Assembly (NCBI GenBank): GCA_023159155.1
Contig: JAJNNX010000017.1
Location: 1-64,000, forward strand
DNA length: 64,000 nucleotides
DNA from: Ustulina deusta
Lineage: Eukaryota > Ascomycota > Sordariomycetes > Xylariales > Xylariaceae
Reading direction: 5' to 3'
In this document: one piece after another, positions 1 through 11,440 of the stretch
How the letters are laid out: each line of letters opens with the position of its first letter
Position numbering within the stretch: the first letter of the stretch is position 1
The notes under the pieces: model-generated
Databases searched by the model: none
What the model saw: the letters and a program-made list of their open reading frames with translations, nothing else
What the model was told of the DNA's origin: nothing
Position numbers and translations under genes: made by a program

Positions 1-1411
1 TTTTTTTTAAAGTTTTTTTAAATATTTATTAATAATTTATCTTACTACTAGTTTTAGCGCAAACTTTTATAGCTTAAGTAATAATAAATTCTTAGTATTT
101 TTTTAAGCTTTGCTATATTTAAAAGCTTTTATAATATAAGTTCTAATAAGCTTTCTTTATATAATATTTTTATTATATATTTATAAATAAAAAGCTAAAC
201 ATTTATTACTTTTAGTTAAATACCTTATTTTTTAATTAGAGCTTTTATAAATACTAATAAAATTGCTTTATATTTTGCTATATTTTTTTAAACAATTATT
301 AAAACTACTATTATAATATATTTTTTTATAAAAAAGTTTATTTTTTTATAGCTATTATAATAGATTATTTTTTATATTGCTATATTTTTTAAAATATTAA
401 ACTTAAAAATAAATATTTATATAGTTAGTATTTTTGTTTTTAATAAAAAATTATATAATTTTTATTAGATTTTTTTAATATATTAAACTAAAAATATCTA
501 ATTTTTAATAATTTTATTATTAAAAAAGCTTATATAAATTATTGTAAATAGCTATTTTATTATAGTAAGATTTTATTTCTAAATTATATTTAAGTATTAT
601 TAAATAATAATAATAAACTAAATTATATTATAAAATATTTTAGCTACCTATAAATTAATATTAATTATATTTGTTAAGTTTTAATTTATAATAGCGGTTT
701 TTTATTATTATTAAATAAATCTAAACCTTTTATTAATATAATTATTAGTTTTTTTTAAATAAGCTAGCTTTTTTTAGCTTTTAATTATTAATAAATATAG
801 CTCTTTAAAGTTTTGAAGTTTTTATTTATAAAAATAGTTATTTAGTTCTTTACTAACTATAGTTTTATAAAACAAAATTTTAATTTTAATATATATATTA
901 TTAAAAATATTGTTTAACTACTACTTTTTAAGTGCTAGCTTTTTTATAAGATCTAGTTTTTTATTTTTATTAAAAAAGCAGTTAAAAGTATTAAAAATCT
1001 TTAGTTCTAGTTTAATTAAATAATTTTAACAAAAATATACTTATATATATTACTTTTATATTTAATATTTTAATAATTAAAATTATTAAAAAGAAATTAT
1101 AGATTTATTTAATTTAAATTAAAATAAGTAGTATTATATATATTAATTTTATTTTAATATTTAATTTGTTTTTCTTTAAATTTTTATAACTATATTATTA
1201 TATTATAATTTATTTAAAGTATTATTTTTTGTATTAGTTCTAACATTTATTATAAAGTTAATATATTTTGTTTTTTTATAGCATAATAAATAATAATTAT
1301 TATTTTTAAAGCTGGGCTAAAATATTCTATATTTTTTTTTGTTTTATATTACTACATAATTACTAAAGCTTAAACTAATAAAAAGTTAAAAATTAAAATA
1401 TAACTATTTAG

Positions 1412-1652
1412 TGTTATGATTAGTCGAGTAAAGGTTCTATAGCTAGTTTATTAATACTATAAACAATGACTCTAAGCTAAAAAAAAAAGAGAAAAAGAAA
1501 AAAAAGAAATTAAAGTTTATAAAATAAGTAGATATAGACTTTATATATATAGCTGCAAAGTTATAAGTTAGTCCATACGTAGACTTTTTATCTTATTACT
1601 ATATAGGTCTAGAATTTTTGCAAGTTTTGCTAAAACTATACTAACTATTATA
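1412..1652 (-). repeat. LTR of gypsy-1 copy A (left; biological 3' LTR)
   Basis: This 241-bp direct repeat of 6760-6999 starts TGTTATGATTAG and ends CTAACTATTATA. It carries a purine-rich A/G run near 1480-1512. Confidence 0.88.
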
Positions 1653-4600
1653 CTATTTTTTTTAAAACCAAAAATTTAAATATAGTTTTAACTTAAAATT
1701 ATTAATAATATTAGATTTATATAGCTTTTTTATATTATATTGTTTTATTATTATTTTTATAATTACTTATAAGTTTATTAGTTATTATTATATATATTTA
1801 TTTTATAATTTTATAAAAAGTTTAAAAGCTTTTTTATAAGTTTTATAGAATTAGTTAAACTTAATTAGTATATTTTAAATTTTAAGTTATATACTAAATA
1901 TTATTAAAATTGCAGCTTTTTTAAACAACCTAATATTATAGCTTTTTATTTTTTTTTTATATTTTTAATTGTTTAATTTATTTAATTTTAAATTTTGCTT
2001 TGCTATTAATATTTTTAGCTAAAAGCAATAATTAAATTTATTAAAATAAAAAATTATTATTTGTTTTTTATAATTAGTTAATATAAAAGAGGTTTTTTAT
2101 TTTATAAAAATTAAACAAATTAAAAACATAGCTAAATTTTTGTTTTGTTAGAATTTTAAAAAGTCTAACTAGCTAAAAATTTAATCTAATAATTAATACT
2201 TATATTATAAAGCTTTTTTTTTTTAAAAAAACTTTATTTTTTATTTTAAAATTTATTAGGCATTTTTTTTATTAGTTTATAGCTTATATTATTTTTATAT
2301 AAAAGTTGCTATATTATATATTATTTTTTAAATATTTTAAATTTAGCAAACAAGTTTAAATATTTATTATTTAGTATTAAAATTTATAATAGTTTTTGCT
2401 AATATTTATTATTAAAAGGTTTTATGTTTAATTTTTATTATTATTTTAGTAGTAATATATTAATTAATAAATATTACAAAAAATTATATATAAAATCTAA
2501 AACAAAAAAATAAATATTTTAATTATTTTAGTATTTATTAATATAAAAATAAAGTTATTAATCTAATTTTTAATTAGTTAATTTTATTATTTTTAGGTTT
2601 AAAAGTAGTAAGTATTACTAAAGCAATACTTAATATTTATAAAACTATTAATTATTGCTATAAATTTAAAAATAAACAATTCTATATTATTTAATATTTA
2701 TATATTTAATATACTAAAAAATTTATATAAACTTTTATAATATTATATAGCTAGTAATTTTATAATATTTATTTTTTTACTAAATAAAGTTATAATTAAA
2801 TAACTAAACTTATTTATAAATATTTATATATAGTTATAATTTTATTAGTTAAATAATATATTTTTACTATTTATTATTATATATTATTATATTATAGCTA
2901 ATATAAACAATAAACAAAAAAAACTAAAAGTTTTATTTATAATATTTTATTTTTTTTATAGTTATAATAATTATATATATATTATTTATAATTATAGGTT
3001 AAATAAAACTAATAATATTTTTATTTTAATATTTTAATTATTTTATATTAATTTTAATATATAATAATTAAAAATATATAAACTTTTTAAATTAAAGCTA
3101 TATAAAAAAAGATAGTTCTATTTAAAATAACTTTAAATATATATAATTTTTTTTTTTTTTTTTTTAGATTTTATAGCTATTTTTTTTATTTAATTAGGTT
3201 TATTAGATTAACTTTTTAAAAAATATTAGGTAAAAAATCTATAATTAATATAAAATTTAGTATTTTATTAAGCAGAACTAATATTATTATTATTTTTTTA
3301 GTTTTTTTAGCTTTAATTATAAAAAGTTTAGCTATTTTTTTAAATAAAGTATTAGCTACTATATTTTTTTGTTTTAATTAATATTAAAAAGTAATATTAA
3401 AGTTTAATAAAAAGTTGGCCTAGTATATTTATTATATTAATAAAGTCTATTTATTTAAAAAATATAATAAAGCTTAATAATTAGTTATTATAAAAAACTT
3501 AGTTCTAAAAAACTTTAAATAATAATATTTTAAAGTTTATATTATTACTAAAAGTTTATAGTTTTAAATTAAATAAGCTTGCTTAATTAATATTATTGTT
3601 TTAAAAAAATACTTTCTAAGTTTTTAGATTATATTTTTTTATTATTACTAAATAACTTTTTTTATTATATTATATAAAGTATTTATTTTTAATTATATTA
3701 GTTAGCCGGGCCTAAAAAAGGCTAGAATAAGTGTTTTATATACTAGCAGTTTTATATATTTAAAAGTTTGTTTTTATTTTAGTTCTATTATAAATAGTTT
3801 ATTTTTTTTTAATAGTTGATTTAAAAAAGCAGCAATTTTACTAGTATAATAAATAAATATATAAATATAATTATAAACCTTAAAAAATAACTAGATTAAC
3901 TTAGTACTTTTAAAATTATTAAAATTTTAATTTAGAAGTATTTAAATTTTTATAAGATTAATTTTTATTTTATTTTAGCTTTTATAACTATTTTTAAATA
4001 ATTAATAATAAATATATTAAAACAAAACTTTTTAATATTTTTTTAATATTTAGCTTAATATAAACAATAAATTATTTTTTTATAATAAATTTAGTACTAT
4101 TTTTTAGTTTTAAAATAAATTAAAACATTATTTAAATAAATATTTATAAATTTATTTAAAAGTTTTTAAATTTATATATTAATAAAAGTTTACTACTAAA
4201 TAATAAAACTTTTTATTAAAATATTTTTTTATAAATTTAAAAAAAATAAAATAATATAATTTTATAATTAATAATAATTAATAAAAAACTTCAATCATAT
4301 TTAGTTTTATAAAACAAATAGTATTATAACAATTAAATATAATACTATTAACATTTAAAACTAGTATAATTTAATTTTTTAAATATATATTTTTTTATTA
4401 ATAATTAATTATAAATTTATATTTAATTAACTTAAGTTTAAATATAAACAAAACAAAAATAATATTTAAGTTTATACTTTATTTAATAAAGTTTATAACT
4501 AGTAGTTTATTTATAAACTTTTTTTTAAATAACTTAGTATAATTATTTTTAGTTATTATAAACTTAATTATAATAAGTTCTTTTAAAGTCTTTTTAGCTA

Positions 4601-6759
4601 GTTATTTTTATTTATTCTAATAAAAATAATTTTAAAAGTTTTATATATTTTTTAATAATAGCTTAGTTTTTTTTTTTTTTTTTAAATTATTATATAAACC
4701 TTTTTTATTTTAAGTTTAAAAGTTTTAGGTTTTTTTTATATTTTTTTAGTTTTAGTTATTTCTAAACTAATTGTTTTATTTTTAAAAAATCGTTTTAATA
4801 TTTAATAATATTTTTTTATATTTTTAGGTTTATATTTTGTTATTTATAACTAAAAAGTTTAACTATAATTATTAGTAAAAATTAAACTAATAAAAATAAA
4901 TTATTTAACTAAATTAATTATTATTTTTAAGTTTTTATTAAAATATTGTATTTTATTAATTATTTAATATTAATAATAATATTATAACTAAAATTAATAA
5001 TTTAAAACATTTAATTTTTAAATTGTTAATTATTAATTTTTATAATATGTATTAAATATTTATAAACTTTATTAACTATTTTATTTTAATAGTTATAAAG
5101 CTTTTAAAGTTTAACTAAATAAACTATTTTTATTTTTAATTATTGTTTAATTTATTATATAAACTTATAACTAATTATTAAAAAAATATAAGCTTTATTA
5201 TTATATAAAACTAAAATTTTTATTTTAGTATTATTAATTTATAATTAAATAAATATTTTAAAAATAATTAATTTATTTTAATTCTATATTTTAATTAAAA
5301 TAAATAAAAAAACTAACAAAAAACTTTTATTAGTTTTATTTATTTTCTAAATTAAATAAACTACTAAAGCTATTTTTATTATAGCTTTTTTTTACTAGTT
5401 AAATATTTAAAACTTTAAATTTTTAATTAAAATAATTAACTAATATATTTTTTTTTATTATAAATAAAACAAGTTTTATTATTTTAATAGGTTTTTTTTT
5501 TTTATAATTAGCGCTTATTTTAACTATTTTAAAATAAATATTTTAAAACTTTTAAAGTTAACTAAAAATTAATAAATAAATTTATTAAAAATTTAATTAT
5601 TTAAATTAGATTTTTATTTAATTAAATTAATAAGTTTAATTTATTAATAATTTTTATAAATTTATTTAATATTATATATTAATTTAATAATTTTATTAAT
5701 AAATAATTTATAAAAAATATTTAAATTTATAAAAACTTAATATAAATTTTTTTTTAAATTTATATAAAAATAGTTCTATAATTTATATTTTTATTATAAC
5801 TTAATAAATTAATATTTTTAAGCTAAACTATTAAATATAAAACTAAATTTATTAATTTTCTTTTATTAATTTTTTAGTATATTTTTTAAATTAATTTATA
5901 ATATATTAAAGTTAGCTATTTTTAGTTTAAAACATAATAATATTTTTATTTAGCTTTTTTATTAATTTATAAACCTAATTATTAAATAAAGTTTTATTTT
6001 TTATAAATTTATTAAAATTAATTTTTTATATTTTAGTTTTTTTAATATAAATAAAGTTTAAAGCACTAAAAAATAAACTAATAAAATTAAAAATAAATAA
6101 AACAATAAAATTAAAAAGTTTAAAATTAATATTTTTAAATATATTTTTTATTATTAAATTATAATTATTTTTTAAAAATACTAAAATAAATATATTAAAA
6201 ATTTAATATTTTATTTTTTTTATTTATTAAAAAAGTTTTATTAGAACTAATATAAAATTATAAGTTTATATTGCTATAATATTTAGTATATTATTTATTT
6301 TAAGTTGTTTTAGTTTTAATTTAAATTTTATTTTTTTAAGTTTTAATTTTTTATTTTTTTTAGATTTTTTTTAGCATTAGTTTATTTAAAACATTTATAA
6401 AAAAATTTAATATTTAATTTTTTTTTCTTTTTATAAAAAAAAAATTTTCAAAGTTATTTAATAATAAAAAACTAGCTATATTTAAAAATTAAAATTGTTT
6501 TAATTATTTAAAAACTAAAAATAAAATAAAAATATTTAAAGTTAAGTTTTTTATAAATTATTAGTTTTTAAATAATATAAAAATTAAAAGTTTTATCAAA
6601 ATTATATTAAAATTTAATTTATATTATAAAATATATAATTTTTTATATTAAATATATAATTAAAAAAAAAATTTTATTTATATTTTATTAATTATAGCAA
6701 AATAAAAAATATATATTTATTAAACACTTATTAATAAATAATTAATAAGCTTAAAGTAG

Positions 6760-6999
6760 TATTATAATTAGTTAAATAAAGCTTTTATAGCTAGTTTATT
6801 AATATTATATATAAAGATTTTAAGCTAAAAGAAAAAAAAGAAAAAAAGAAAAAAAGTTAGAGTTTATAAAGTAGGTAGATATAGACTCTGTGTGTGTAGC
6901 TGCAGAGTTATAGGTTGGTCCGTGCGTAAACTTTCTATTTTATTGCTATGTGGGTCTAGAGTCCTTGCGGGTCTTGCTAAAACTGTACTAACTATTATA
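6760..6999 (-). repeat. LTR of gypsy-1 copy A (right; biological 5' LTR)
   Basis: This 240-bp LTR keeps many G and C bases, for example GTTGGTCCGTGCGTAAAC and TGTGGGTCTAGAGTCCTTGC. It is therefore much less damaged than its partner. Confidence 0.88.
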
Positions 7000-7256
7000 T
7001 TTAGTTATTAAACTTAACTATAATAGTTATTTAAACTTAGACTAATAATTAAAATATAATAACTTCTTAATTTTGTTTATATTAAACTAAACATAAAAAT
7101 ATTATAGCTAAGTCTAACTTTAATATTATTACTTAAATTTTTTTAAAGCGTAATTTTATTAAAATCTTATTAGTAACAAATAGTTTAATAAGCCTAAATA
7201 TATATACTTTTTATAACATAGAAATCAAAAGTTTAGGTTAGTAAATAAGCACTACT

Positions 7257-7420
7257 TATTATAGCAATTTAATTACTTATTAAAAATAATAATTATTATA
7301 TAAAATATAAATAAATAATTTCTTTTTTTTAAATATAAAATTATAAGAACGTCTACTTATTTATAAACATAATAAACATGTTTATAGTTATAGCTAACAT
7401 ATCTATAGTTATGCTTATCA
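7257..7420 (-). repeat. LTR of gypsy-2, partial copy
   Basis: This 164-bp LTR matches 60172-60334 and 46019-46183. It starts TATTATAGCAATT, where the best copy has TGTTATAGC, and ends GCTTATCA. That gives canonical TG..CA ends once the RIP-type change is allowed for. It marks the right end of the partial copy. The next bases, AAAGC, are the expected site of a target duplication whose partner lies outside the window. Confidence 0.8.
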
Positions 7421-9780
7421 AAAGCAAAGTTTCTTATTTTTTACTACACTTTTTATTTTTGTTAAAAATAAAACAGAGCAACTAAAGCATTACTTTATAT
7501 ATATTAAACAAGCGTTATTTTTAGCTAAAAATAATAATTAAATTAATAACTTTATTAGTAAGTTTTTTATATTTTATAATTTAATTAAACATTTTAAGCA
7601 GAAATATTTATTAAAACTATAAAATAATAATCTTATTTAATACTAAGTATATAATAATTTAAAACTTAAGTATAAAATATACTTCTAAAATTATGCTTTT
7701 CTAATATATAGCACTATATTTTAATATTATAAATCGCTAAATAAGTTGATTTTTTAAAATTAGATATTATTAAATAGCACTTTTTATTTCCGGTCTTTTA
7801 AAAACTAAGTTTAACTCTAATATAAAAAAAAAAAATTTTTAACTTTTTGCTATAATCTATTTTTATTAACTATGAAATATTCGCTACGTTTATTATTTAT
7901 TAGTCCTATTTATTACTATAGTACAATCAAATTATTATTGCTTTTTATACTACTTTTAAACTTTTTTATATTTATTAACTTTATATAGATTCTATATATA
8001 AGCACCCCGTATATTAAAAGCTATACAAATATTCCGTTTCTAATCCTATAAGTTTAGTCCTTTATAAACTATTTTAAAGTTTTTATCTTTTTATTTATAG
8101 CTGTTTTAATACTAGAATTACTACTTTTAAGCTAGTTAAAAAATACTATTTTAATATTTATAATATATTTATTATTGCTTTACTTAATAGCATAATTAAT
8201 ATAAGCTTTTAAGTTATAAAAGTTTATAGCTCTAAGATTTATAATAATTTTTCCTTAGATCTGCTTAGAAAATATTTAAAGATTTTATATATTATATATA
8301 CTTATTACTAAACCTTTAGTAGCTATTACAATATATAAAAACATAACAACTATATAGTTCTATATTCTATTATTTTTAATTTTTCTTACTATAGCTATAA
8401 CTATTCTGCCTACTTTAATTACCTCTCTTGCAGCTTTTTTAGCTTTATTTCTATTTTTTACACTATTCTATAGTTCTTTTTATAGCTAAACATTTATATA
8501 TTCCATATTATTTCTTATTTTATTTAAAGTAAATAATATAATACTTGCAGCTTTTTTAGCTTTGTTTCAAATAATATTTAAAATCTTTTAGATAAATCAG
8601 ATATTAAGCATATTTTATATTTTCGTAACTAGGGACAATATTCCTAAGATCGTCAACTTATTCTATTTGATTAATTAATTAATTAATTCTTACTCGGTTT
8701 TAGCTGCTCTTTTATCTATAGCTATACCTAGTTAATAAAGCCGTTTAACTAGCTAACATAACTTAGATATAAGTCCGGGCCACTCTATTTTGCTATAATC
8801 CTAAAAAAATAACTAGCTAGCCATAACTTCCGCTTTAGTAATCTAAAAAGATGCTAATATATAAAAATATAAAACTTTTTAAAGCTATTACTTTTATTTT
8901 ATAATTTATAATACTTTTAGTTTTCTTTTAAAAGAAAGCTATTTATATGTTTTTATCCCGAAATACCCTAGGATTAATTCTGTTTAATAAATATAGTAGC
9001 TATAATAACTAATATATTTTATAATATATTTTATAAAATTATATAAATATTTTTATTATTATATTATTGTTTTTTTTTTTGCTTTGTTTTATTTATTATA
9101 ACTAAAATGTTTTATTACCTCTTGCTAAGTTTTTATATAGTTATATATATATATAGCTTATAAACAATGTCCGATTATAATAGTATTAGTATAATTAGTA
9201 AATATAGACTAGTAATATATAATGCTTTGTTTAGTTTAAGATATCGAATTACTAAAAATAAGAGCTTCTTTGTAGCTTTTATAAACTTTATTAAAACAGG
9301 CGTAAAAAAAGCACTATTTTTTTTTTACTTTAAGAAAAAATGCAAAAGTAGCATATTTTATCTAGTAACTATAATATTTTATAGCACTAAAAGTAGCGTG
9401 CTAAGTGTCTAGTTCTTTAGCAGCAAAAAAAATAATACTGTTTTATTTAAAAACTTGTTATAATAAGATATTATAAACTTTATCAAGTAATAATAAAGGA
9501 ATAAATCCTATTTTAACATTATATTTATATTAGTAATTATAGTGTTAGGTTATTTAAGCTTCGTTATTGCTTGCTATAGAACTATACTACTTTTTATTGC
9601 TATTGCTATTATATTTAAACGTGCTATGATATTTTTTAAGGCATACTTATAAGGTTTTGCTGTTTATTTTTTACCTGTGCTTATAAAAAGACTTCTATAA
9701 CATTAAAAAGATTTTAAGCAAAGTTGATCCTATTATTAAAAGCCTTTATAGGTATAGGAAAGGTTATGTTTGCACTATTT
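7421..9780. other. AT-rich region without a recognisable gene
   Basis: This ~2.4-kb stretch is less extremely AT-rich than the gypsy interiors and keeps scattered GC words, for example around 8000-8060 and 8640-8790. The longest open frame is 81 codons at 9167-9412 (plus). It is lysine-, phenylalanine- and isoleucine-rich, looks like translated AT-rich DNA, and resembles no family I know. The region may be an older, more diverged transposon, but I found no terminal repeats. Confidence 0.5.
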
Positions 9781-10157
9781 TGTTTTGATTTCCAAAAATT
9801 TCGTACTCAGTATTGAAGTTGTTTTTGTTCTTTGCTGATTGCTGGTGACGTGGGTTGACATCAATACAAAAGTGGATGATAATAGAACAGGGGAAGAGAA
9901 GGAAGGCGGTATAAGATCAGATTGTGTGGGGGTCGAACAGAAGACACAATACACTGGCCTGCCCCGCGCGTTACTGGGTCCGTATAGCCACGCTAGCGGT
10001 ACGTAGAGCTATGCGGGGCAAGGAACAAGCAGTTTGTGTAGAATAAACAAGTAAGCAACGAGTGGCATTTATATTGCATCCCAACTACTTTCTAAGGATG
10101 GCACGACTATATAAGTCTAAAGGCGATGTTCTTCCTCGACTACTTGGCACAATTCTT

Positions 10158-10571
10158 TCACAGCGCACTGCTCATGGGATGAGCACGGCTGCTAGCACGC
10201 CAGTTCGCGATAAAAGGCAACAGAAAATCAGCGACCATGGCCTTCTGAGCCGCCTTCAGCTCCGTATCGCCGTTAACATAATCATCGTCGGGTGTCCTGA
10301 CCCACCAATACATGCGGCCTAGACTTCCAAGACCGACGCGGATCCTGGTGTTCCAACTTCCTTCTTCTGCGCCAGTCTGTTGATACTGTGGCCACACAAC
10401 ATCTAAGGCTTTCTGTTGGGATTCGGCGGCTAGGAGTGCTTTGCCAAGGAACGCGGGGTTGGAGCCTAAAACTATGGGTCCTGGGCTTGCGCAAAACGTT
10501 GCTTATGCTTGGTAGTCGGCATGTTAACCGATCCCGTATAACGTAGTGGACAGGACTACCAAGGTGATCAT
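10158..10571 (-). CDS. Possible small two-exon gene, unknown function (121 aa)
   Basis: An ATG at 10571 opens a hydrophobic N-terminus (MITLVVLSTTLYGIG) that could be a signal peptide or membrane anchor. A 48-nt intron (10481-10528, GTTAAC..CCCAG) restores the frame into a 107-codon exon at 10158-10480. Without it the frame stops at once. The exon-2 product contains GSNPAFLGKALLAAESQQ, a tryptophan/tyrosine-rich RMYWWVRTPDDDY stretch and an LLPFIANW segment near the end. I do not recognise the family. The donor is not a good GTRNGT match and no clear branch point is seen, so the true 5' end may lie elsewhere; exon 2 is the better supported part. The gene is divergent from the broken gene starting at 10678. 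Confidence 0.35.
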
Positions 10572-10677
10572 GTTTGATAACCCCGTGCAAGATACCCGAC
10601 CGGGAATTCCGCTAAGTCTTAGGACTAATATATATTTTCTATCTGTCCTAAAGGTTTAATGTGTTAAGTCCATCGCC

Positions 10678-11440
10678 ATGACATCAAACTCGGGAGAAGA
10701 AGGGCATTGTTAGAGGTGCGGTTGTGCGAACAACAATCACTTCTTCTCGCAGTGCGGCGCGTACGACAAAAGGAGAAAGAATCAATGCAATCAAATATGG
10801 ATTCGTTGCACCATGCCAGGTTCTCATGGTGATAAAATCCAATATGTGGACTGTTATCGCTGTCGGGATCATCCTGCTTTTCCTCCCGAGGATTTCTGGG
10901 GAACTCAACCAGACGACGAGCCGCAGGTTCCCACTGCCGATGAGCTAGGACTTCCTTTTCCAGAGGAGCCCGCAAAGCAAATCAAAGACAAAGGGAAAGG
11001 AAAGCCAAAAAAAAAGAACAAGAAAACATTCCAGCGCGACAAAATCTACGACACAAAAGCTTCACAGGACACTTTCTAGCGACTCTATAGACCCTTTGCA
11101 AGCCCCTGGCCCGTCGGGCTCTTCAGGCTCGAAGAAGACCCGAGCACACCACAAGACATATTCAAATGAATCAGAAGACCCGCTCCAAGCAGACCACACC
11201 GGCATGGAATCGCAACTCGCGGATCTCGGCCTAAACGTGGTAGACACACTACAAATATGGGTCACCACGTGGAGGAAGAATGAATTCGTCTGCTTCGAAC
11301 ATCCCGTCGGAAAAACTAGGAAAGTGAATGATTGGAAATGGCAAGCAGACAGCGTAGAATATGAGGGCCAAGAGAGGCGATGCTTCTCGTATAATAGTCA
11401 AGAACTTGGGTGTGTATTTTACACCTGGGAGCTGCCTTGA
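10678..11440 (+). pseudogene. Cysteine-rich fungal gene broken by a nonsense codon and a frameshift
   Basis: An ATG at 10678 in good context (CATCGCCATGAC) reads 11 codons, meets TAG at 10711-10713, then stays open in the same frame for over 100 codons. The open part has spaced cysteines (RCGC, SQCGAYD, NQCNQIWIRCTMPG, YVDCYRCRDHP) suggesting a small metal-binding domain, then an acidic/proline stretch and a lysine-rich run. After nine A residues at 11007-11015 the frame ends at 11077-11079. A second frame, one base out of register, is open through this point to 11440 and ends in a Trp/Tyr/Phe-rich segment (NDWKWQADSVEYEGQERR). One fewer A would join the two into a C-terminal extension. TAG could derive from CAG by C-to-T change. 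Alternatively the TTAG at 10710-10713 is a splice acceptor and the A9 is an assembly error. The 3' end overlaps the convergent 609-aa gene by 22 bp. Confidence 0.55.

Larger units (their letters stand above)
1412..6999 (-). mobile_element. Gypsy-1 LTR retrotransposon, copy A
   Basis: A 5588-bp element lies between perfect TTTAG target duplications (1407-1411 and 7000-7004), with direct LTRs at 1412-1652 and 6760-6999. It is inserted in gypsy-2. The coding strand is minus, inferred from copies C and D, where RNase H can still be read. In that orientation the LTR begins TGTAATAG, here mutated to TATAATAG, and ends in GTAACA-like sequence. The internal part is saturated with C-to-T changes and has no ORF. 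The LTR at 6760-6999 is the least mutated of this family and is the best template for a consensus. Confidence 0.9.
1..7420 (-). mobile_element. Gypsy-2 LTR retrotransposon, partial copy, interrupted by gypsy-1 copy A
   Basis: Positions 1-1406 align by eye, with scattered C/T and G/A differences, to 58515-59920 of the complete gypsy-2 copy. Positions 7005-7256 continue the same alignment up to an LTR at 7257-7420. The element therefore begins left of the window and ends at 7420. Gypsy-1 copy A is inserted between 1411 and 7000 with a TTTAG target duplication. The coding strand (minus) is taken from the complete copy, where an integrase core is readable. No ORF survives, and base composition is extremely AT-rich, as expected after RIP. 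Confidence 0.8.

Noticed and set aside
9167..9412. 81-codon plus-strand ORF in AT-rich DNA
   Set aside because: Composition is Lys/Phe/Ile/Ser-rich as expected from AT-rich sequence; no motif, no context signal.
1..9800. CRISPR array, operon, or prokaryotic features
   Set aside because: Repeats here are LTR, satellite and microsatellite types; genes in the window have spliceosomal introns, so the source is eukaryotic.
10664..10975. Minus-strand ORFs opposite the cysteine-rich pseudogene
   Set aside because: They are shadows of the plus-strand coding sequence; the plus strand carries the patterned cysteines and start context.
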